A stretch of 64,000 nucleotides of DNA from Sphingomonas lenta (GCF_002288825.1 NZ_NSLI01000006.1:1-64000); one strand, 5' to 3'; positions 8,757-18,481 are shown, numbered from the stretch's first letter. A program made the numbers and translations. Notes: generated from the sequence alone by a model not told the origin.

Positions 8757-10489
8757 CGGCTGCCTCCGTTCAGCGCGTAATAGTCGCTGATCTTCTGCTG
8801 CATCGCCGAGACGGTGCTCAGCTCTTCCGGGAGCTTCGCCGCATCCTGGAATTCGGCATAGACCTCCGAGAAGTCCATCCGGCTGAGATCAAGCCGGGCG
8901 AACTCCTCAATCGTGAAGCCGCGGCAAGTCTCGTTCTTCGGCTTGGCCCAGGGCTTGCCGATCTGAGGCCGCCCCTGCTCCTGAAGGATGCGGCTCAGCT
9001 TGGACTCGAAGCAGCAATAAGCCTTCTTCTTGGTGACGCAGACGCCGAGCACGCTGTCCGAGCAGTAGCTCCCGACATAGTGGCACAGCCCCTGCGCGTC
9101 GCGCTGGTGGAGCAGCACCTCCTCGCGGCTGCACCCCATGGCGAGCAGCAGCTGTGCGCCAGGCAGCAGCGGGAAGGCCTTGCCCTTGCAGCAGTTCAAG
9201 ATGCCGAACACCTTGGAATGGCAGGTCTCGCGCTCGCCCTCGAACAGCGTCATCGTCGCCGGGTCGAACTCGCGCCCCGCCTGCGACGCGGCGTTGAGCG
9301 CGACCGCGGCGTCCTTGAACTCCTGGTTCGGTTCCCGTTCGATCGTCTCGCACTCGCCGTTGATGCAGTAGATGTCGCCATCGCAGACGAACTGCGGCGC
9401 AGGCGCGGGTCCGTCCGGCACCGGGCAGCGATAGACGCGCTCCACCGTCGGGCAGGGGTGCTCGTCGGTCAGGCACTCCTCGCGGACGAGCCGGCAGGCC
9501 GGGTTGCGGTCGAGGTCGCCGCAGTCCTGGGCGGGGCGAGTCCGGTTGCACTCGTAGCTGCGCTCCCAGGCCCAGCACGGCTTCGTGACCGACACGCCGT
9601 CGACGACCCGGGTGACCGGATCACTGGACGTGCAGGTCTCGGCCGTCATCGCACACTGGCTATCGGCCGCCGGCCCCGCGCAGGCGCTCTCGTCGCGACG
9701 CTCGGCGACGCTACTCGCCGTCTCGGTGCCGAGGAGCTCTGCGCCCGTCACCTGTGCGTCGCACAGCAGCTCGGTCACCGGCTCGCCGGGCTCGGTGCAG
9801 TAGAGCCGTCCACCCTGCTCATGACCCTGCAGGCAGCGGCCGGGATGATGCCCGGTGGCCGTGCAGGCCGCGGTGTCGAACAACGAGCAGTCGTCGACAC
9901 CGTTGAATGCCGCGTTATAGCCGCTGCACCAGTAGCGATACGCCGTCTTCGTCGTCACCGAGATCGCGAGCGGCACCGCGCAGCGTTCGGTCCTTTGCTC
10001 CAGCGCGACGCCGACGTTGCAGGTGGCCTCATAGGTCGCGCCGCCCGCGCCTGATGGGGGCAGCTGACGGCAGCTCCCCTGCCCGCCGCCGACCGACATG
10101 CCGCTCACATAGGCGTTCGGGTCCGCGGCGATGGCCTGGCTCCGCGCGATCGTCGCCTCGATGTCCGCGACCGCCACCCGCGGCCGCCGGTCGAGCGAGG
10201 ACCGCACCGTGCGATAGCCGTCGTTGCTCGACGCCGCCGACGCCGCCCGCGACGCGATCGCGTCCGGGTCTTGCGCCAACACGGCCTCAGCCGGGGTGCC
10301 CCCATAGCCGGGGAGGCTTGACGCGCTCGGCGCGGTCTTGGTTGTGGCCTGGGCGCGGCCGAGCGCGCCGGCGCCGAACGCCTTGCCGTCCGCCCGCGCC
10401 GCCTCGGTCGAGCTCGCCTGGCCGAAAGCCGTGCTGGCGAGCGCGCCGCAGCCGAGCAGCGCAGCCGCGACGAGATAAACCCGCGTCAT
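8753..10489 (-). CDS. traN: mating-pair stabilisation protein TraN
   Basis: 578 residues, close to F TraN (602). The start MTRVYLVAAALLG at 10489 begins a signal peptide. The frame extends far upstream but only as a shadow of trbC. The mature protein is very cysteine-rich, with many Cys pairs (e.g. CFESKLSRI, CCKGKAF, CDGDIYCINGECE), as expected for this disulphide-bonded outer-membrane adhesin that contacts the recipient. It overlaps trbC by 4 nt upstream and traF by 4 nt downstream. Confidence 0.92.
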   Translation of the reverse strand: MTRVYLVAAALLGCGALASTAFGQASSTEAARADGKAFGAGALGRAQATTKTAPSASSLPGYGGTPAEAVLAQDPDAIASRAASAASSNDGYRTVRSSLDRRPRVAVADIEATIARSQAIAADPNAYVSGMSVGGGQGSCRQLPPSGAGGATYEATCNVGVALEQRTERCAVPLAISVTTKTAYRYWCSGYNAAFNGVDDCSLFDTAACTATGHHPGRCLQGHEQGGRLYCTEPGEPVTELLCDAQVTGAELLGTETASSVAERRDESACAGPAADSQCAMTAETCTSSDPVTRVVDGVSVTKPCWAWERSYECNRTRPAQDCGDLDRNPACRLVREECLTDEHPCPTVERVYRCPVPDGPAPAPQFVCDGDIYCINGECETIEREPNQEFKDAAVALNAASQAGREFDPATMTLFEGERETCHSKVFGILNCCKGKAFPLLPGAQLLLAMGCSREEVLLHQRDAQGLCHYVGSYCSDSVLGVCVTKKKAYCCFESKLSRILQEQGRPQIGKPWAKPKNETCRGFTIEEFARLDLSRMDFSEVYAEFQDAAKLPEELSTVSAMQQKISDYYALNGGSR

Positions 10490-11247
10490 CGTTGATCCTC
10501 TCGGGTAAGCCGGGCGCGGTAGGCGGCCGCGACGCGCGCCGCCGGACCGCCGCCGGTCGCGAACCGGTCGAGCGCGAACCCGAGCGTCACATTGCCCGAC
10601 ATGCGGTCGTGCGGGGGCACGGCGGTTCGACAGTCGAACCCGTCGCACAGGTCGAAGTCGGTCGCGGTCACGACAAAGGCGGGCACCGCCTCCACGTCGA
10701 AGGCGCGGAACAGCCGCGGGTCGACGCCGACCGCGCTCCGCGCTCCGCCGTCCGGCAGCGCACGGGCGAGCGCGGCGGTGAAGCTCCGGGCCGAGTTGCC
10801 GGGAAAGCCCCGGAATACGACTACCCCGCCCGCCCTGCTCACATCCGCGATCATCTGCTTCAGCGACGCCGCCGGCATCGACAGACTGGCGAACGCCACG
10901 AGCCGCGGCGCGTCGTCGGGCTCCAAGCCCTTGGTCGAGCCTGCGACCATCGCGTCGAAGTCGAACGTAGCGACCTGGTCGGACGCGGGCCGCGCTTGGC
11001 GGGCGTAGCGCGCCGCAGCGGCGCGGGCGGTCGCGGCGTTGTCGGCCGCCTCGCGCTTCAGCGCCTCGCCCCGCCGGGCGACCACCGTCGCGAACGCCTC
11101 CGCCTCTTCCGGCGACAGCTTGGCGCGCGCACGCACTTGTCCGAGATCGAGGCCGTCGACGGTCTGGGCGGGAACCGCGGAGCCGAGGCCGAGGATCGCG
11201 CCAGCGACCGACAGCGCGCCCGTGATGAGAAGAAGCAGCTTCTTCAT
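10486..11247 (-). CDS. trbC: F-type pilin assembly protein TrbC
   Basis: 253 residues from MKKLLLLITGALSVAG, a Sec signal peptide. The longer upstream frame overlaps traU and is rejected. The C-terminal domain (FASLSMPAASLKQMI, then VVVFRGFPGN and AVPAFVVT) is the thioredoxin-fold-like TrbC_Ftype domain, without a CXXC pair. TrbC is periplasmic and interacts with TraW and TraU in pilus assembly. Its ATG shares a base with the stop of traU (11247). Confidence 0.9.
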   Translation of the reverse strand: MKKLLLLITGALSVAGAILGLGSAVPAQTVDGLDLGQVRARAKLSPEEAEAFATVVARRGEALKREAADNAATARAAAARYARQARPASDQVATFDFDAMVAGSTKGLEPDDAPRLVAFASLSMPAASLKQMIADVSRAGGVVVFRGFPGNSARSFTAALARALPDGGARSAVGVDPRLFRAFDVEAVPAFVVTATDFDLCDGFDCRTAVPPHDRMSGNVTLGFALDRFATGGGPAARVAAAYRARLTREDQR

Positions 11248-12332
11248 CACAGCACGCAGCAGTTGCGCTTGCGCCAGACGAGGTAGCCCATGTCCTCGCC
11301 AATCGCGGGATAGACCTGGCCCGCCGACATGAAGGTCGTCGACGCCCCGATCGGCGCGCACGCGTAGCGGCCGCTCGTCTGCGGGTTGGGGTTGGTCGCC
11401 TGGAACCGGTATTGCTGCTTGCGCATCACCGGCATCAGGTACTTACCGCACAGGCCCTTCGAGCCCATCGTGCCCCAGGCGACGAGCTCGCGATGAAGCT
11501 TGTAGGCGAAGCGGGCGAGCGCGAGCCGCGATGCCTGAACATGGCCGATCGATGCGGCGATGTTGCCGTTCATCGGGTACATCGTCCCCTGGCAGCCCGC
11601 GCACCAGAAGAGCGGGTCAGTCGGCAGCCGCGTGGTCGCGGCGACGCAGTCGGCGGCGCAGGCGGCCAGCGCCAACGGGTTGGCGAAGAGTGCCGCTTCC
11701 GGGTTGATGATCGCGGTGAGCTCGGAATCCTGCCAGAGCGGGTCGATCTCGGTCAGGTAGAGGATGTCGATCGAGCCCGCCTCCAGGCACAGGAAGTCGG
11801 CGACGATCTCCATCCAGTAGATGAGGGGATAGGCGTACCAGTGGACGTGCCAGCCGCTCGTGTTCTGCGCCTTGCCGCCGACCGCGCTCGGGCCCGCGAT
11901 CGTCTTGAAGCCGATGTCGAAACCGGGGTCGAGCTTCATCCCGCCGAGGTTCACGAAGCACCACGGCTTCATGCTGACGTCGGCGAGCCGGACCGGCTCC
12001 CAGAAACCCATGGCGACACCGACCCGGAGCCCGCAGTTGCACACCGGCAGGTCGGGATTGTCGGTGTCAGGACGCCCCGCGACCGAAGGCCAGATGTCGA
12101 GCCCGCCGACCGACATCGGGAACAGGCAGCTCCAGCAGATGTCGGTGAGCGGATTGACGAAGCGGCCGGTACAACGGCCCGGGCCGCTCTCGGCCCGCGC
12201 GGGAGCCGCGACCAGCATGGCGGCTGCGACGATGACGGCAGCGGCCAACGTCAACCAGCGCGCGCGTCGACGCGCTCCGGCGTGCCGCGCGTGCGCGGCC
12301 GCGAGCCAAGCGCGGTTGCCTGCCCCATTCAT
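11247..12332 (-). CDS. traU: conjugal DNA-transfer protein TraU
   Basis: 361 residues with a basic N-terminus and a signal segment ending at APARAES. The Cys-rich mature protein shows TraU landmarks: CTGRFVNPLTDICWSCLFP, CNCGLRVGVAMGFWEP, the SGWHVHWYAYPLIYWME stretch and a terminal NCCVL. TraU is periplasmic and more important for DNA transfer than for pilus formation. It overlaps traW by 4 nt and touches trbC. Confidence 0.95.
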   Translation of the reverse strand: MNGAGNRAWLAAAHARHAGARRRARWLTLAAAVIVAAAMLVAAPARAESGPGRCTGRFVNPLTDICWSCLFPMSVGGLDIWPSVAGRPDTDNPDLPVCNCGLRVGVAMGFWEPVRLADVSMKPWCFVNLGGMKLDPGFDIGFKTIAGPSAVGGKAQNTSGWHVHWYAYPLIYWMEIVADFLCLEAGSIDILYLTEIDPLWQDSELTAIINPEAALFANPLALAACAADCVAATTRLPTDPLFWCAGCQGTMYPMNGNIAASIGHVQASRLALARFAYKLHRELVAWGTMGSKGLCGKYLMPVMRKQQYRFQATNPNPQTSGRYACAPIGASTTFMSAGQVYPAIGEDMGYLVWRKRNCCVL

Positions 12333-12973
12333 TCGCGGTCTCCTTTTGTTCGGCCCAGCACCAGCTCGCGAATGCTAAGCGTGCGGCCCTGCTGCTCGAC
12401 GACGGCCGGCACGGCGCGGATGCCGAGCTGGCGCGTGAGCGTGCCCGACTGGTCGAAGAAGAAGCGGCGCCGTTCAGCCTTCATCAGCGCGAACGGCGAG
12501 CCCTTGACCAGGATGAGCTTGGCATTGAGCGCGGTCGTGCGCGACGTCGCCCAGGAGACCTGGGCGGGATCGTCTCCGTCGAGGAACACGAGCCGTTGGC
12601 GGAGCGGCACGGTGTCGAGCGGGTTCACGCGGGTGCCGGCCGCGACGACGACCCTGCCCTTTGCGTCGCGCAGGTCCTGGCGAAGGGTGATGGTCGGGTC
12701 GACGATCCACCCGCGCGGCTCGATGGCCGCGACGATGCCGTCGACCGGGGCCGGGCGTCGCACCCGCGCGGCGGTGCGCGCGGCGAGCGTGCGGTTGGCG
12801 CGATCGATCGCGCCGCTCGCCTGCATGTCGGTCAGCTTGTTGCGGATGACAGTGAGCAGGTCGGCCTCGACCACCGGGAACACCGCGCCCTGCTGGCCAT
12901 AGTCGCGCGCCATCGCGGGCGAGGCGAACGCGGCCATGACGGCGAGCGGGACCGCAAGGGGGCAGCGAATCAC
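12329..12973 (-). CDS. traW: type-F conjugation protein TraW
   Basis: 214 residues with a signal peptide (ASPAMARD). The body matches TraW: GAVFPVVEADLL near the N-terminus, WIVDPTITLRQDLRDAKG in the middle, and a thioredoxin-like half (LVFLDGDDPAQVSWA, FFDQSGTLTRQLGIRAVPAVV). It is periplasmic and works with TraU and TrbC. Overlaps of 4 nt on both sides place it in the same translationally coupled operon. Confidence 0.93.
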   Translation of the reverse strand: MIRCPLAVPLAVMAAFASPAMARDYGQQGAVFPVVEADLLTVIRNKLTDMQASGAIDRANRTLAARTAARVRRPAPVDGIVAAIEPRGWIVDPTITLRQDLRDAKGRVVVAAGTRVNPLDTVPLRQRLVFLDGDDPAQVSWATSRTTALNAKLILVKGSPFALMKAERRRFFFDQSGTLTRQLGIRAVPAVVEQQGRTLSIRELVLGRTKGDRE

Positions 12974-13494
12974 AGGATCGCCTCCCCCACGCCGATCACC
13001 TGGGCACGGCAGATCCAGCCGATCGCGGCGTAGCGGCTGTCGAAGCTGTCCTTGTTCGGCGTCGCCACGAAGTAGCAGCCGCGAGGGAGCACGCCGGTCG
13101 GCCCCGCCACGAGCGGCTCGCCCCTTAGCGACACGGGCTTAGCGACACCGACCGCGTGGCCGTTGACGAGGAACAGGCGGCCGCGGCGTTCGACCCGGTC
13201 GCCGGGAACGCCATAGACGATCTTCCCGAACGGATCCCGATCGTGGCCGAAATGCTTCGTCAGGAGCGCGCTCGCCGGCGGCTCGAAGAAGATATGGTCG
13301 CCGCGCGCGGGCTGGCGATCGCGGTCGATCAGGAACGCCCAGTTCGGCAGGCTGGTCGTGCGGTTGACGAGCAGCGCGTGGCGCTCGCCCCAGGCGCTCA
13401 AGGCCATCACGACAGACAGGAACAGACCGCCGCCGGCAAAGATCGCCCAGCGCTGCCGCCGCTCGCGCGTCCAGAAACGGTCAGCGCTCGCCAC
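12970..13494 (-). CDS. S26-family signal peptidase (TrhF/TraF-type)
   Basis: 174 residues: one N-terminal membrane helix (about 16-35), then an S26 peptidase domain. The likely catalytic pair is Ser48 (TTSLPNW) and Lys91 (FGKIVYGVPGDRV), with the later family box KDSFDSRYAAIGWI. Such peptidases in F-type clusters of the R27/SXT kind mature the pilin or other secreted components. The gene lies between trbI (14-nt overlap) and traW (4-nt overlap), the same neighbourhood as trhF. Confidence 0.9.
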   Translation of the reverse strand: MASADRFWTRERRQRWAIFAGGGLFLSVVMALSAWGERHALLVNRTTSLPNWAFLIDRDRQPARGDHIFFEPPASALLTKHFGHDRDPFGKIVYGVPGDRVERRGRLFLVNGHAVGVAKPVSLRGEPLVAGPTGVLPRGCYFVATPNKDSFDSRYAAIGWICRAQVIGVGEAIL

Positions 13495-13879
13495 GGGCCG
13501 CCTCCGTCGAGCGGATCACCGCCGCCCTCACCTGCTCGGTCCGGTCGGGAACCGACCGGCCGAGCGTCGCCTCGGAGACGAGCACCGTCGTGCCGTCGCG
13601 CGCGAGATCCGTGACCGCGCGGTTGACCGCGCCGAGATAGGCGCCGGTCCGCTTGGCCGCGTCTTCCGGCGACCCGCCGTTGCGCGCCTCGGCCGCGACG
13701 AAGTCCTCGACGAGGCGCGACAGGCTCACCGAGACGATGCGGCGCTCGCGCAGCTCGACCAGCGTCCGCGTGGCCCAAGCCGCCCAGACTAGGGCGGCGA
13801 GCAGCAGCGCCGCCGTCCCGACCCGTACCAGCGGCCAGCCCGCCAGCGTCCTTATCGGCCGGGCGATACGCTCAGCCAC
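13481..13879 (-). CDS. trbI: type-F conjugation protein TrbI
   Basis: 132 residues: a short cytoplasmic start, one transmembrane helix (about 18-38, VGTAALLLAALVWAAW) and a periplasmic region with SLSRLVEDFVA and VLVSEATLGRSVPDRT. Size, topology and position between traC and traW agree with F TrbI (128 residues), an inner-membrane protein affecting pilus retraction. Assignment rests on size, position and the SRLVEDF/VLV pattern. Confidence 0.82.
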   Translation of the reverse strand: MAERIARPIRTLAGWPLVRVGTAALLLAALVWAAWATRTLVELRERRIVSVSLSRLVEDFVAAEARNGGSPEDAAKRTGAYLGAVNRAVTDLARDGTTVLVSEATLGRSVPDRTEQVRAAVIRSTEAARGER

Positions 13880-14228
13880 GCTCGCCTCCGTCCAGCTCCC
13901 GGTGGAGCCGCGCGGCGAAGGTCGGTGCGCGGGCGATGATCAGGAGGCTGACCAGCGCGACGAGCAGCGTCACGAGGTTGCGCTCGAACTTCGCCCGGGC
14001 GGCGGGCTCGGCGCTGAGATAGTGGCTCGACAGGTTCTGCAGGTGGGCGAAGAAGCTCGCGAGGTCGACGCCCGTGATGATCAGCGCCAGCAGGAGCACC
14101 AGCCCCAACGTCGCGAGCACCGTGCTCGCGAGAAAGAGCCACAGGCTGAGCGCGACATAGCAGCTGGTGGCGCACTTGCGGCGGAGCCGCGCGAAATGCG
14201 ACGGCGGCGATGGCTTACGGTCATCCAT
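13872..14228 (-). CDS. conserved membrane protein of the tra operon
   Basis: 118 residues with two long hydrophobic segments (about 25-52, VALSLWLFLASTVLATLGLVLLLALIITG; and about 85-100, LVTLLVALVSLLIIA). A periplasmic linker with HLQNLSSHYLSAEP lies between them. It starts inside the end of traC (8-nt overlap) and overlaps trbI by 8 nt, so it belongs to the operon. No named family is recognised. Position alone suggests a pilus-assembly accessory role. Confidence 0.7.
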   Translation of the reverse strand: MDDRKPSPPSHFARLRRKCATSCYVALSLWLFLASTVLATLGLVLLLALIITGVDLASFFAHLQNLSSHYLSAEPAARAKFERNLVTLLVALVSLLIIARAPTFAARLHRELDGGERG

Positions 14229-16800
14229 GGATGGTCTCCCGCTGAGGGGTGGTGGGATCGGCGGTCCCGCTCGCGACCGCGTCGATCGCGTCGGCGATGG
14301 TCTCCCCGCGCGCGAGCCGACGCTCGATCGCGGCGTAGGTGTCGGGCGAGGAGGAGAAGACGGTCGCCGAATAGCGGTCGAGCACCAGTCGCCCGATCGC
14401 CTGTGCTTCGGGTCCTCGGATGAACACCTCGGAGTATTCGCTGCCCGACCGCTTCAAGGACCGGATCAGCCCTTCGGTACGGTCGTCGAGGTCGAGACGC
14501 GCCGACTTTCTGAGGTCCGCCACCGTCTCGGGCTTCTGCTGGAGAACCAGCATCCAGTCCGAGTTCTCCAGCGCCGCGGTCGCTCCGTCCGACTTGTAGA
14601 AGTCGTTCAGCGACTGGGTCGCGGTGCAGAGCGCCCCGCCATATTTGCGCGCGGTGCGGGCATAGGTCTCGACGAAGTCGGACATCGAGCCGCCCTTGAG
14701 CATGGCCCATGCCTCGTCGATGAGGAGCAGCTTCTTCACCGAGCGGGGCGTTCGCGTCATCGCCTGGCCGGTCATGAACATGACGGCGGTCAGCACGACC
14801 GAGCGCAACTCCTCGCGCGTGGCGAGGTCGGACATCTCGAACACGGTGAGGTCGTGTTCGAGCCGGAGCGTCGCCTCGCCGTTGAAGAAGCCGCCATAGG
14901 TGCCGCCGAGGCGGAAAGGGCCCATGGCGATGGCGAGATTGGCCGCGTCCGGGTTGCCGGTCTCCTCCAGCGCCGCGGCGACGGCGTCGACCGACCCGTC
15001 CCTGCCCTGCTCCTCCCAGACCCGGTTGACCGCCCGGTCGATCAGTCCGCGCTCGGTGTCGGTCAGCCGGTCGACGAAGCGCGCCATCTGGCCCGCGATC
15101 GCCTTCAACATCGCCATGCAGTCGAGCCGATAGTCCTCGTCCGAGGCGGCCCGCTCGGCATCGACCATCGAGAAGGGGTTGAGACAGAAACCGCTCGCCA
15201 GCGTGAACTCGACGAAGCGCCCGCCCTGAAGCCGGCACGAGTTCATGAAGGAGCGGCCGTCATCGATGACGACCACCTTGGCGCCTGCCCCGCACAGGCT
15301 CGCGCACATCTCCTGGAGCAGCACCGACTTGCCCGAGCCCGACTTGCCCAGGATCGCGACATTGTGGTTGCCCGCCGCGTTCTCAAAGGGCGACCAGAAG
15401 AAGGGCTGGCCGCGGCGGCCGAGCAGCAGGAGGTGCGGCACGCTCCCGCCCAGATACTCGCCTTGCATCGGCGCGATGTTGGCGGCCGTGGTCGACAGCA
15501 TGGTGCGCATGCGTCGGCAGCGCTCGAGATCGACGCCCAAGCCGTCGGCGAGCGTCAGCGGCATGGCGCCGAGCAGCCCCTGGATCTGCAGGAAGCGTTC
15601 GTCGGCGAGGTCCCAGCCCGCGGCCTTGTAGAGCGATTTGACCGTACGCTCGTTGCGGTCGCCATCACCTTCCGGCGAGAAGGTGGTGACGCCGTAGAAG
15701 GCGCGGACCAGCCGGCGACCCTCCTGGAGCTGCGCCTGCACCTCGCGCCACTCGGCCGCCTGGTCGCGCAGGCGGGGAACGTAGCGCGCGGACTTGCCCT
15801 CGCTCAAGGACGTGGTGCGCAGGAACTTCAGTCCCGCGCGCGTCGAGGCCGCTTCCTGGTCGGGGTAGACGAGGCAGAGCATCGTCGCGGCCGGGCATGG
15901 GTAGCGCAGCTTGTCGGTGAACAGGTCGCCGATCAGCCGGGCCGTCTCCCACGGCGTCCAGCGTTGCGGCATGTTGCGGACCCCGAAATGCCGCACGTCG
16001 AACCGATCGGGGTAGATCTCGCCGATCTCGGGCGCGTCGCCGTCGCGCGCGCCCGTCGGCCGGAAGCGCTCGGTACGGAGCAGCATCCGGCTCTCCTCGA
16101 TGGTGAGCTCGATGTCGCGGCGGAGCGCTTGGGTAGCGATGGGGTCGAGCGGGTTATAGTCGAGCGCGTCGTCGCCGCTCGCCGTCGTCGGAGAGGTCAG
16201 ATCGTCGAGGAACGCGATGAGCTCGACCGGCTCGACGTCGAGCGCCGGCACGTCGAGCGAGCGCAGCATGCCCGTCAAGCTCTCGCGCACCGCGACCAGC
16301 TCCTCCTTGGTCGTGCCGCTCGAAGCGGGCACGCCGACCGAGACGAAGAGCTGGTGATGGCGTGCATGGAACGGGGCGGAGCCGGAGCCGCTCGCCCAGA
16401 CCATGTCGTAGAGGCAGGCCGCGCGCGAGCGGGCGATCTTCTCGTAGACGCCGCCGCGGGCGTAGCGGGGTGCGAACCAGGGCGCGATGTTGCGGCTGAT
16501 CCGGGGCGACGCCCAGTGCACGATCTGGACGCACGCGCCCGCCGGCAGCCCTTCGGAGAAGAACTGACCGAGCAGGTCGCCGACCCGCTCGTCCGCGCCG
16601 ACCAGGGGAGCGACGTTGAGGACGAAGCCGGTCGAGCGCGCGTTGAGGTAGAGCCGCGTGGACGGCTCATAAACTCGGTACGGCAGGAAGCTCGACAGCA
16701 TGTCGAGCCCGAGCACGGGACGTGCGCCCTCGCCCTGCTCGGCGTCGCCGAACAGCCCGCGCATGACCGCCGTGCTGAGGTTCCGGAGAGAGAGGGTCAT
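14221..16800 (-). CDS. traC: conjugation ATPase TraC (VirB4 type)
   Basis: 859 residues, normal for F TraC. Walker A GKSGSGKS lies at about residues 485-492 and the Walker B stretch LLLIDEAWAML around 692-702. The N-terminal half matches the TraC_F_IV domain region (e.g. FLPYRVYEPSTRLY near the start), and TRTARKYGGALCTATQSLNDF follows Walker B. TraC is the cytoplasmic, inner-membrane-associated ATPase that powers pilus assembly. It overlaps traV (4 nt) and the following small membrane gene (8 nt). Confidence 0.96.
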   Translation of the reverse strand: MTLSLRNLSTAVMRGLFGDAEQGEGARPVLGLDMLSSFLPYRVYEPSTRLYLNARSTGFVLNVAPLVGADERVGDLLGQFFSEGLPAGACVQIVHWASPRISRNIAPWFAPRYARGGVYEKIARSRAACLYDMVWASGSGSAPFHARHHQLFVSVGVPASSGTTKEELVAVRESLTGMLRSLDVPALDVEPVELIAFLDDLTSPTTASGDDALDYNPLDPIATQALRRDIELTIEESRMLLRTERFRPTGARDGDAPEIGEIYPDRFDVRHFGVRNMPQRWTPWETARLIGDLFTDKLRYPCPAATMLCLVYPDQEAASTRAGLKFLRTTSLSEGKSARYVPRLRDQAAEWREVQAQLQEGRRLVRAFYGVTTFSPEGDGDRNERTVKSLYKAAGWDLADERFLQIQGLLGAMPLTLADGLGVDLERCRRMRTMLSTTAANIAPMQGEYLGGSVPHLLLLGRRGQPFFWSPFENAAGNHNVAILGKSGSGKSVLLQEMCASLCGAGAKVVVIDDGRSFMNSCRLQGGRFVEFTLASGFCLNPFSMVDAERAASDEDYRLDCMAMLKAIAGQMARFVDRLTDTERGLIDRAVNRVWEEQGRDGSVDAVAAALEETGNPDAANLAIAMGPFRLGGTYGGFFNGEATLRLEHDLTVFEMSDLATREELRSVVLTAVMFMTGQAMTRTPRSVKKLLLIDEAWAMLKGGSMSDFVETYARTARKYGGALCTATQSLNDFYKSDGATAALENSDWMLVLQQKPETVADLRKSARLDLDDRTEGLIRSLKRSGSEYSEVFIRGPEAQAIGRLVLDRYSATVFSSSPDTYAAIERRLARGETIADAIDAVASGTADPTTPQRETIHG

Positions 16801-17597
16801 TTCGGCTGCTCCCCACCCAAGGACCCGAACGGGTCACCCGGATCGCCGTTGGGCGGCGCCGCCGGGCGCAGCGCCGGCTTGGCCAGCAGGGGCGCCGCGA
16901 GCGCTTTCGCGCGCGTGCCCGCCGCCGCAGCGTCGCCGCGGCCTGTCACCACCTTCCCCTTGGGTAGCTTCGACGCGGACGGTGCGACGGCGGTGGACGG
17001 GACGATTGTCGCCGGCTCGGACCTGCCGATCCGGTGACCCGCCCGCGCTGCCGCAATCGCGGCGACGGTCGGAAGAACGGCGTCATCGGAGCCCGCCGTC
17101 GCGGCGATGATAGGTTGAGGGGCTCGAGGGAGGGACTCGAGCCCCTCGATCGCCGGTGCCGAAGCGCCTGCGATCGCCTCGCGCAGCGAGGAAGGGGCGG
17201 AGCTGCGCGAGAACTCGGGAAGCTTGTCGGCGCGGTCGGGCGCGAACGCCCAGCCGCCCGGCTCGACCACGGCATGGACCGTAGCCGCGTCGTGGAGGAT
17301 GCCGGCCTCGTCGACATGGGCCGGCAGGAGGATGGTGAGCGTACGCTCGCCGACGCGGACGGGTGATCCCGATCCGACCGGGCCGGCAGGCGCGCGGGCC
17401 GGCCTCGACGTCTCCGCCACGCGGGCCTGCTCACCGCCGAGCACATCGACTGCGGCTGCGTCGATCGCGGTCATAGGCCGGCACGTGCCCTCAGGAGCAC
17501 GGCAGGCGAAGTCACCCCTCACATTGGTGCCGAAGGTCGTGCAGCCGCCGGTCAGTCCGACGCCCGCCGCGAGCAAGAGCGCGAGCGTCCGGGTCAT
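16797..17597 (-). CDS. traV: conjugal outer-membrane lipoprotein TraV
   Basis: 266 residues. A lipoprotein signal ends in LTGGC (Cys19), followed by TTFGTNVRGDFACRAPEGTC, the N-terminal TraV signature with its two further cysteines. The rest is Ala/Pro-rich and of low complexity, longer than F TraV (171), as in SXT-like systems. TraV forms the outer-membrane core ring with TraK and TraB. It overlaps dsbC and traC by 4 nt each. Confidence 0.88.
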   Translation of the reverse strand: MTRTLALLLAAGVGLTGGCTTFGTNVRGDFACRAPEGTCRPMTAIDAAAVDVLGGEQARVAETSRPARAPAGPVGSGSPVRVGERTLTILLPAHVDEAGILHDAATVHAVVEPGGWAFAPDRADKLPEFSRSSAPSSLREAIAGASAPAIEGLESLPRAPQPIIAATAGSDDAVLPTVAAIAAARAGHRIGRSEPATIVPSTAVAPSASKLPKGKVVTGRGDAAAAGTRAKALAAPLLAKPALRPAAPPNGDPGDPFGSLGGEQPK

Positions 17598-18481
17598 GCA
17601 GCACCCCCGTTCGCGAACGCCTTGAGGACGGCGGCCGGACGGAAGCCCTCGATCACCGCACCGTCCTCGCGGATCACGACGGGCGTGCCGCCGAAGCCGT
17701 GCTTGCGGGCGAACGCCTCGTTCGCGTCGAGCCCGGACGTGTCGCACTTCGCGCCGCCCGCGACCTTGCGGCCCGCATAGGCGGCGTGGAGTGCTGCTTC
17801 CGGGTCGGCGGCGCAGAGCACGGCCTCCGCGGTCTTCCGGCTCTCGGGCCCGAAGATCGAGATGGGCCGCTCCTCGACGCGCGCGCCGAGCTTGACCAGC
17901 TCCGCGGTCAGCTTGCGGCAGTAGCCGCAGGCGAAGTCGCTGAGCACGACGAGCTTGGGCCCCGTGACCGGCCCCCAGCGGATCGCGCCGGCCGCGGGCA
18001 GCTCGCCCAAGTTGACGCGGCTGGCCGCGGCTGGTGCCTGCGCGGGCTCCCCGTCATCGAGCTTCGCCCGCTTGCCCGCGGCGCCCGCAACCAGGAGGTC
18101 GGGATTGAGCTCCAGCAGCCGCGCGGCGGTCAGGTCGCTACGCGTCTCCATGTCGTAGAGCCGCCCGATCATCAGGTAGCGCGCGGTCCGGTCGACATAG
18201 AACAGCGTGGTTCCGGCCGCGACCTCGCACAGCCCGCCGAACCGAGCGCAGTCGATCGCGCCGAGCGGCGTCTTGGGCAGCCGGAGCTTGAGCGCGGTGC
18301 GCACCAGGTCGGTGTCGACCGCGGCCATCGTCGGCGCGGTCGCCCGGACGGTATTGACCACCGCTCCGGCGCCCATGCCGAGCCCGAGCGAGGTCGCGGC
18401 GACGAGGCTCCAGAAAGTCGCGCCCTCGCGGCGCCTCAGCTTGGCCAGCTCGCGGCCAAGCAGCGCATGTTCCGAAATCAT
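17594..18481 (-). CDS. DsbC-type disulphide isomerase of the tra operon
   Basis: 295 residues: an N-terminal membrane anchor (about 22-45) and a C-terminal thioredoxin-fold domain with CGYC at residues 185-188 and the cis-proline FGGTPVVI. The CGYC pair is the DsbC/DsbG-type active site. A dsbC between traB and traV is typical of SXT/R391-type clusters and presumably serves the many disulphides of TraN, TraU and TraH encoded downstream. The DsbC-like N-terminal dimer domain is replaced by an unfamiliar region. Confidence 0.88.
   Translation of the reverse strand: MISEHALLGRELAKLRRREGATFWSLVAATSLGLGMGAGAVVNTVRATAPTMAAVDTDLVRTALKLRLPKTPLGAIDCARFGGLCEVAAGTTLFYVDRTARYLMIGRLYDMETRSDLTAARLLELNPDLLVAGAAGKRAKLDDGEPAQAPAAASRVNLGELPAAGAIRWGPVTGPKLVVLSDFACGYCRKLTAELVKLGARVEERPISIFGPESRKTAEAVLCAADPEAALHAAYAGRKVAGGAKCDTSGLDANEAFARKHGFGGTPVVIREDGAVIEGFRPAAVLKAFANGGAA

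Noticed and set aside
14167..17037. 956-residue plus-strand frame opposite traC/traV
   Set aside because: Low-complexity Arg/Ala/Glu composition, exactly antisense to traC, whose Walker motifs are clear.
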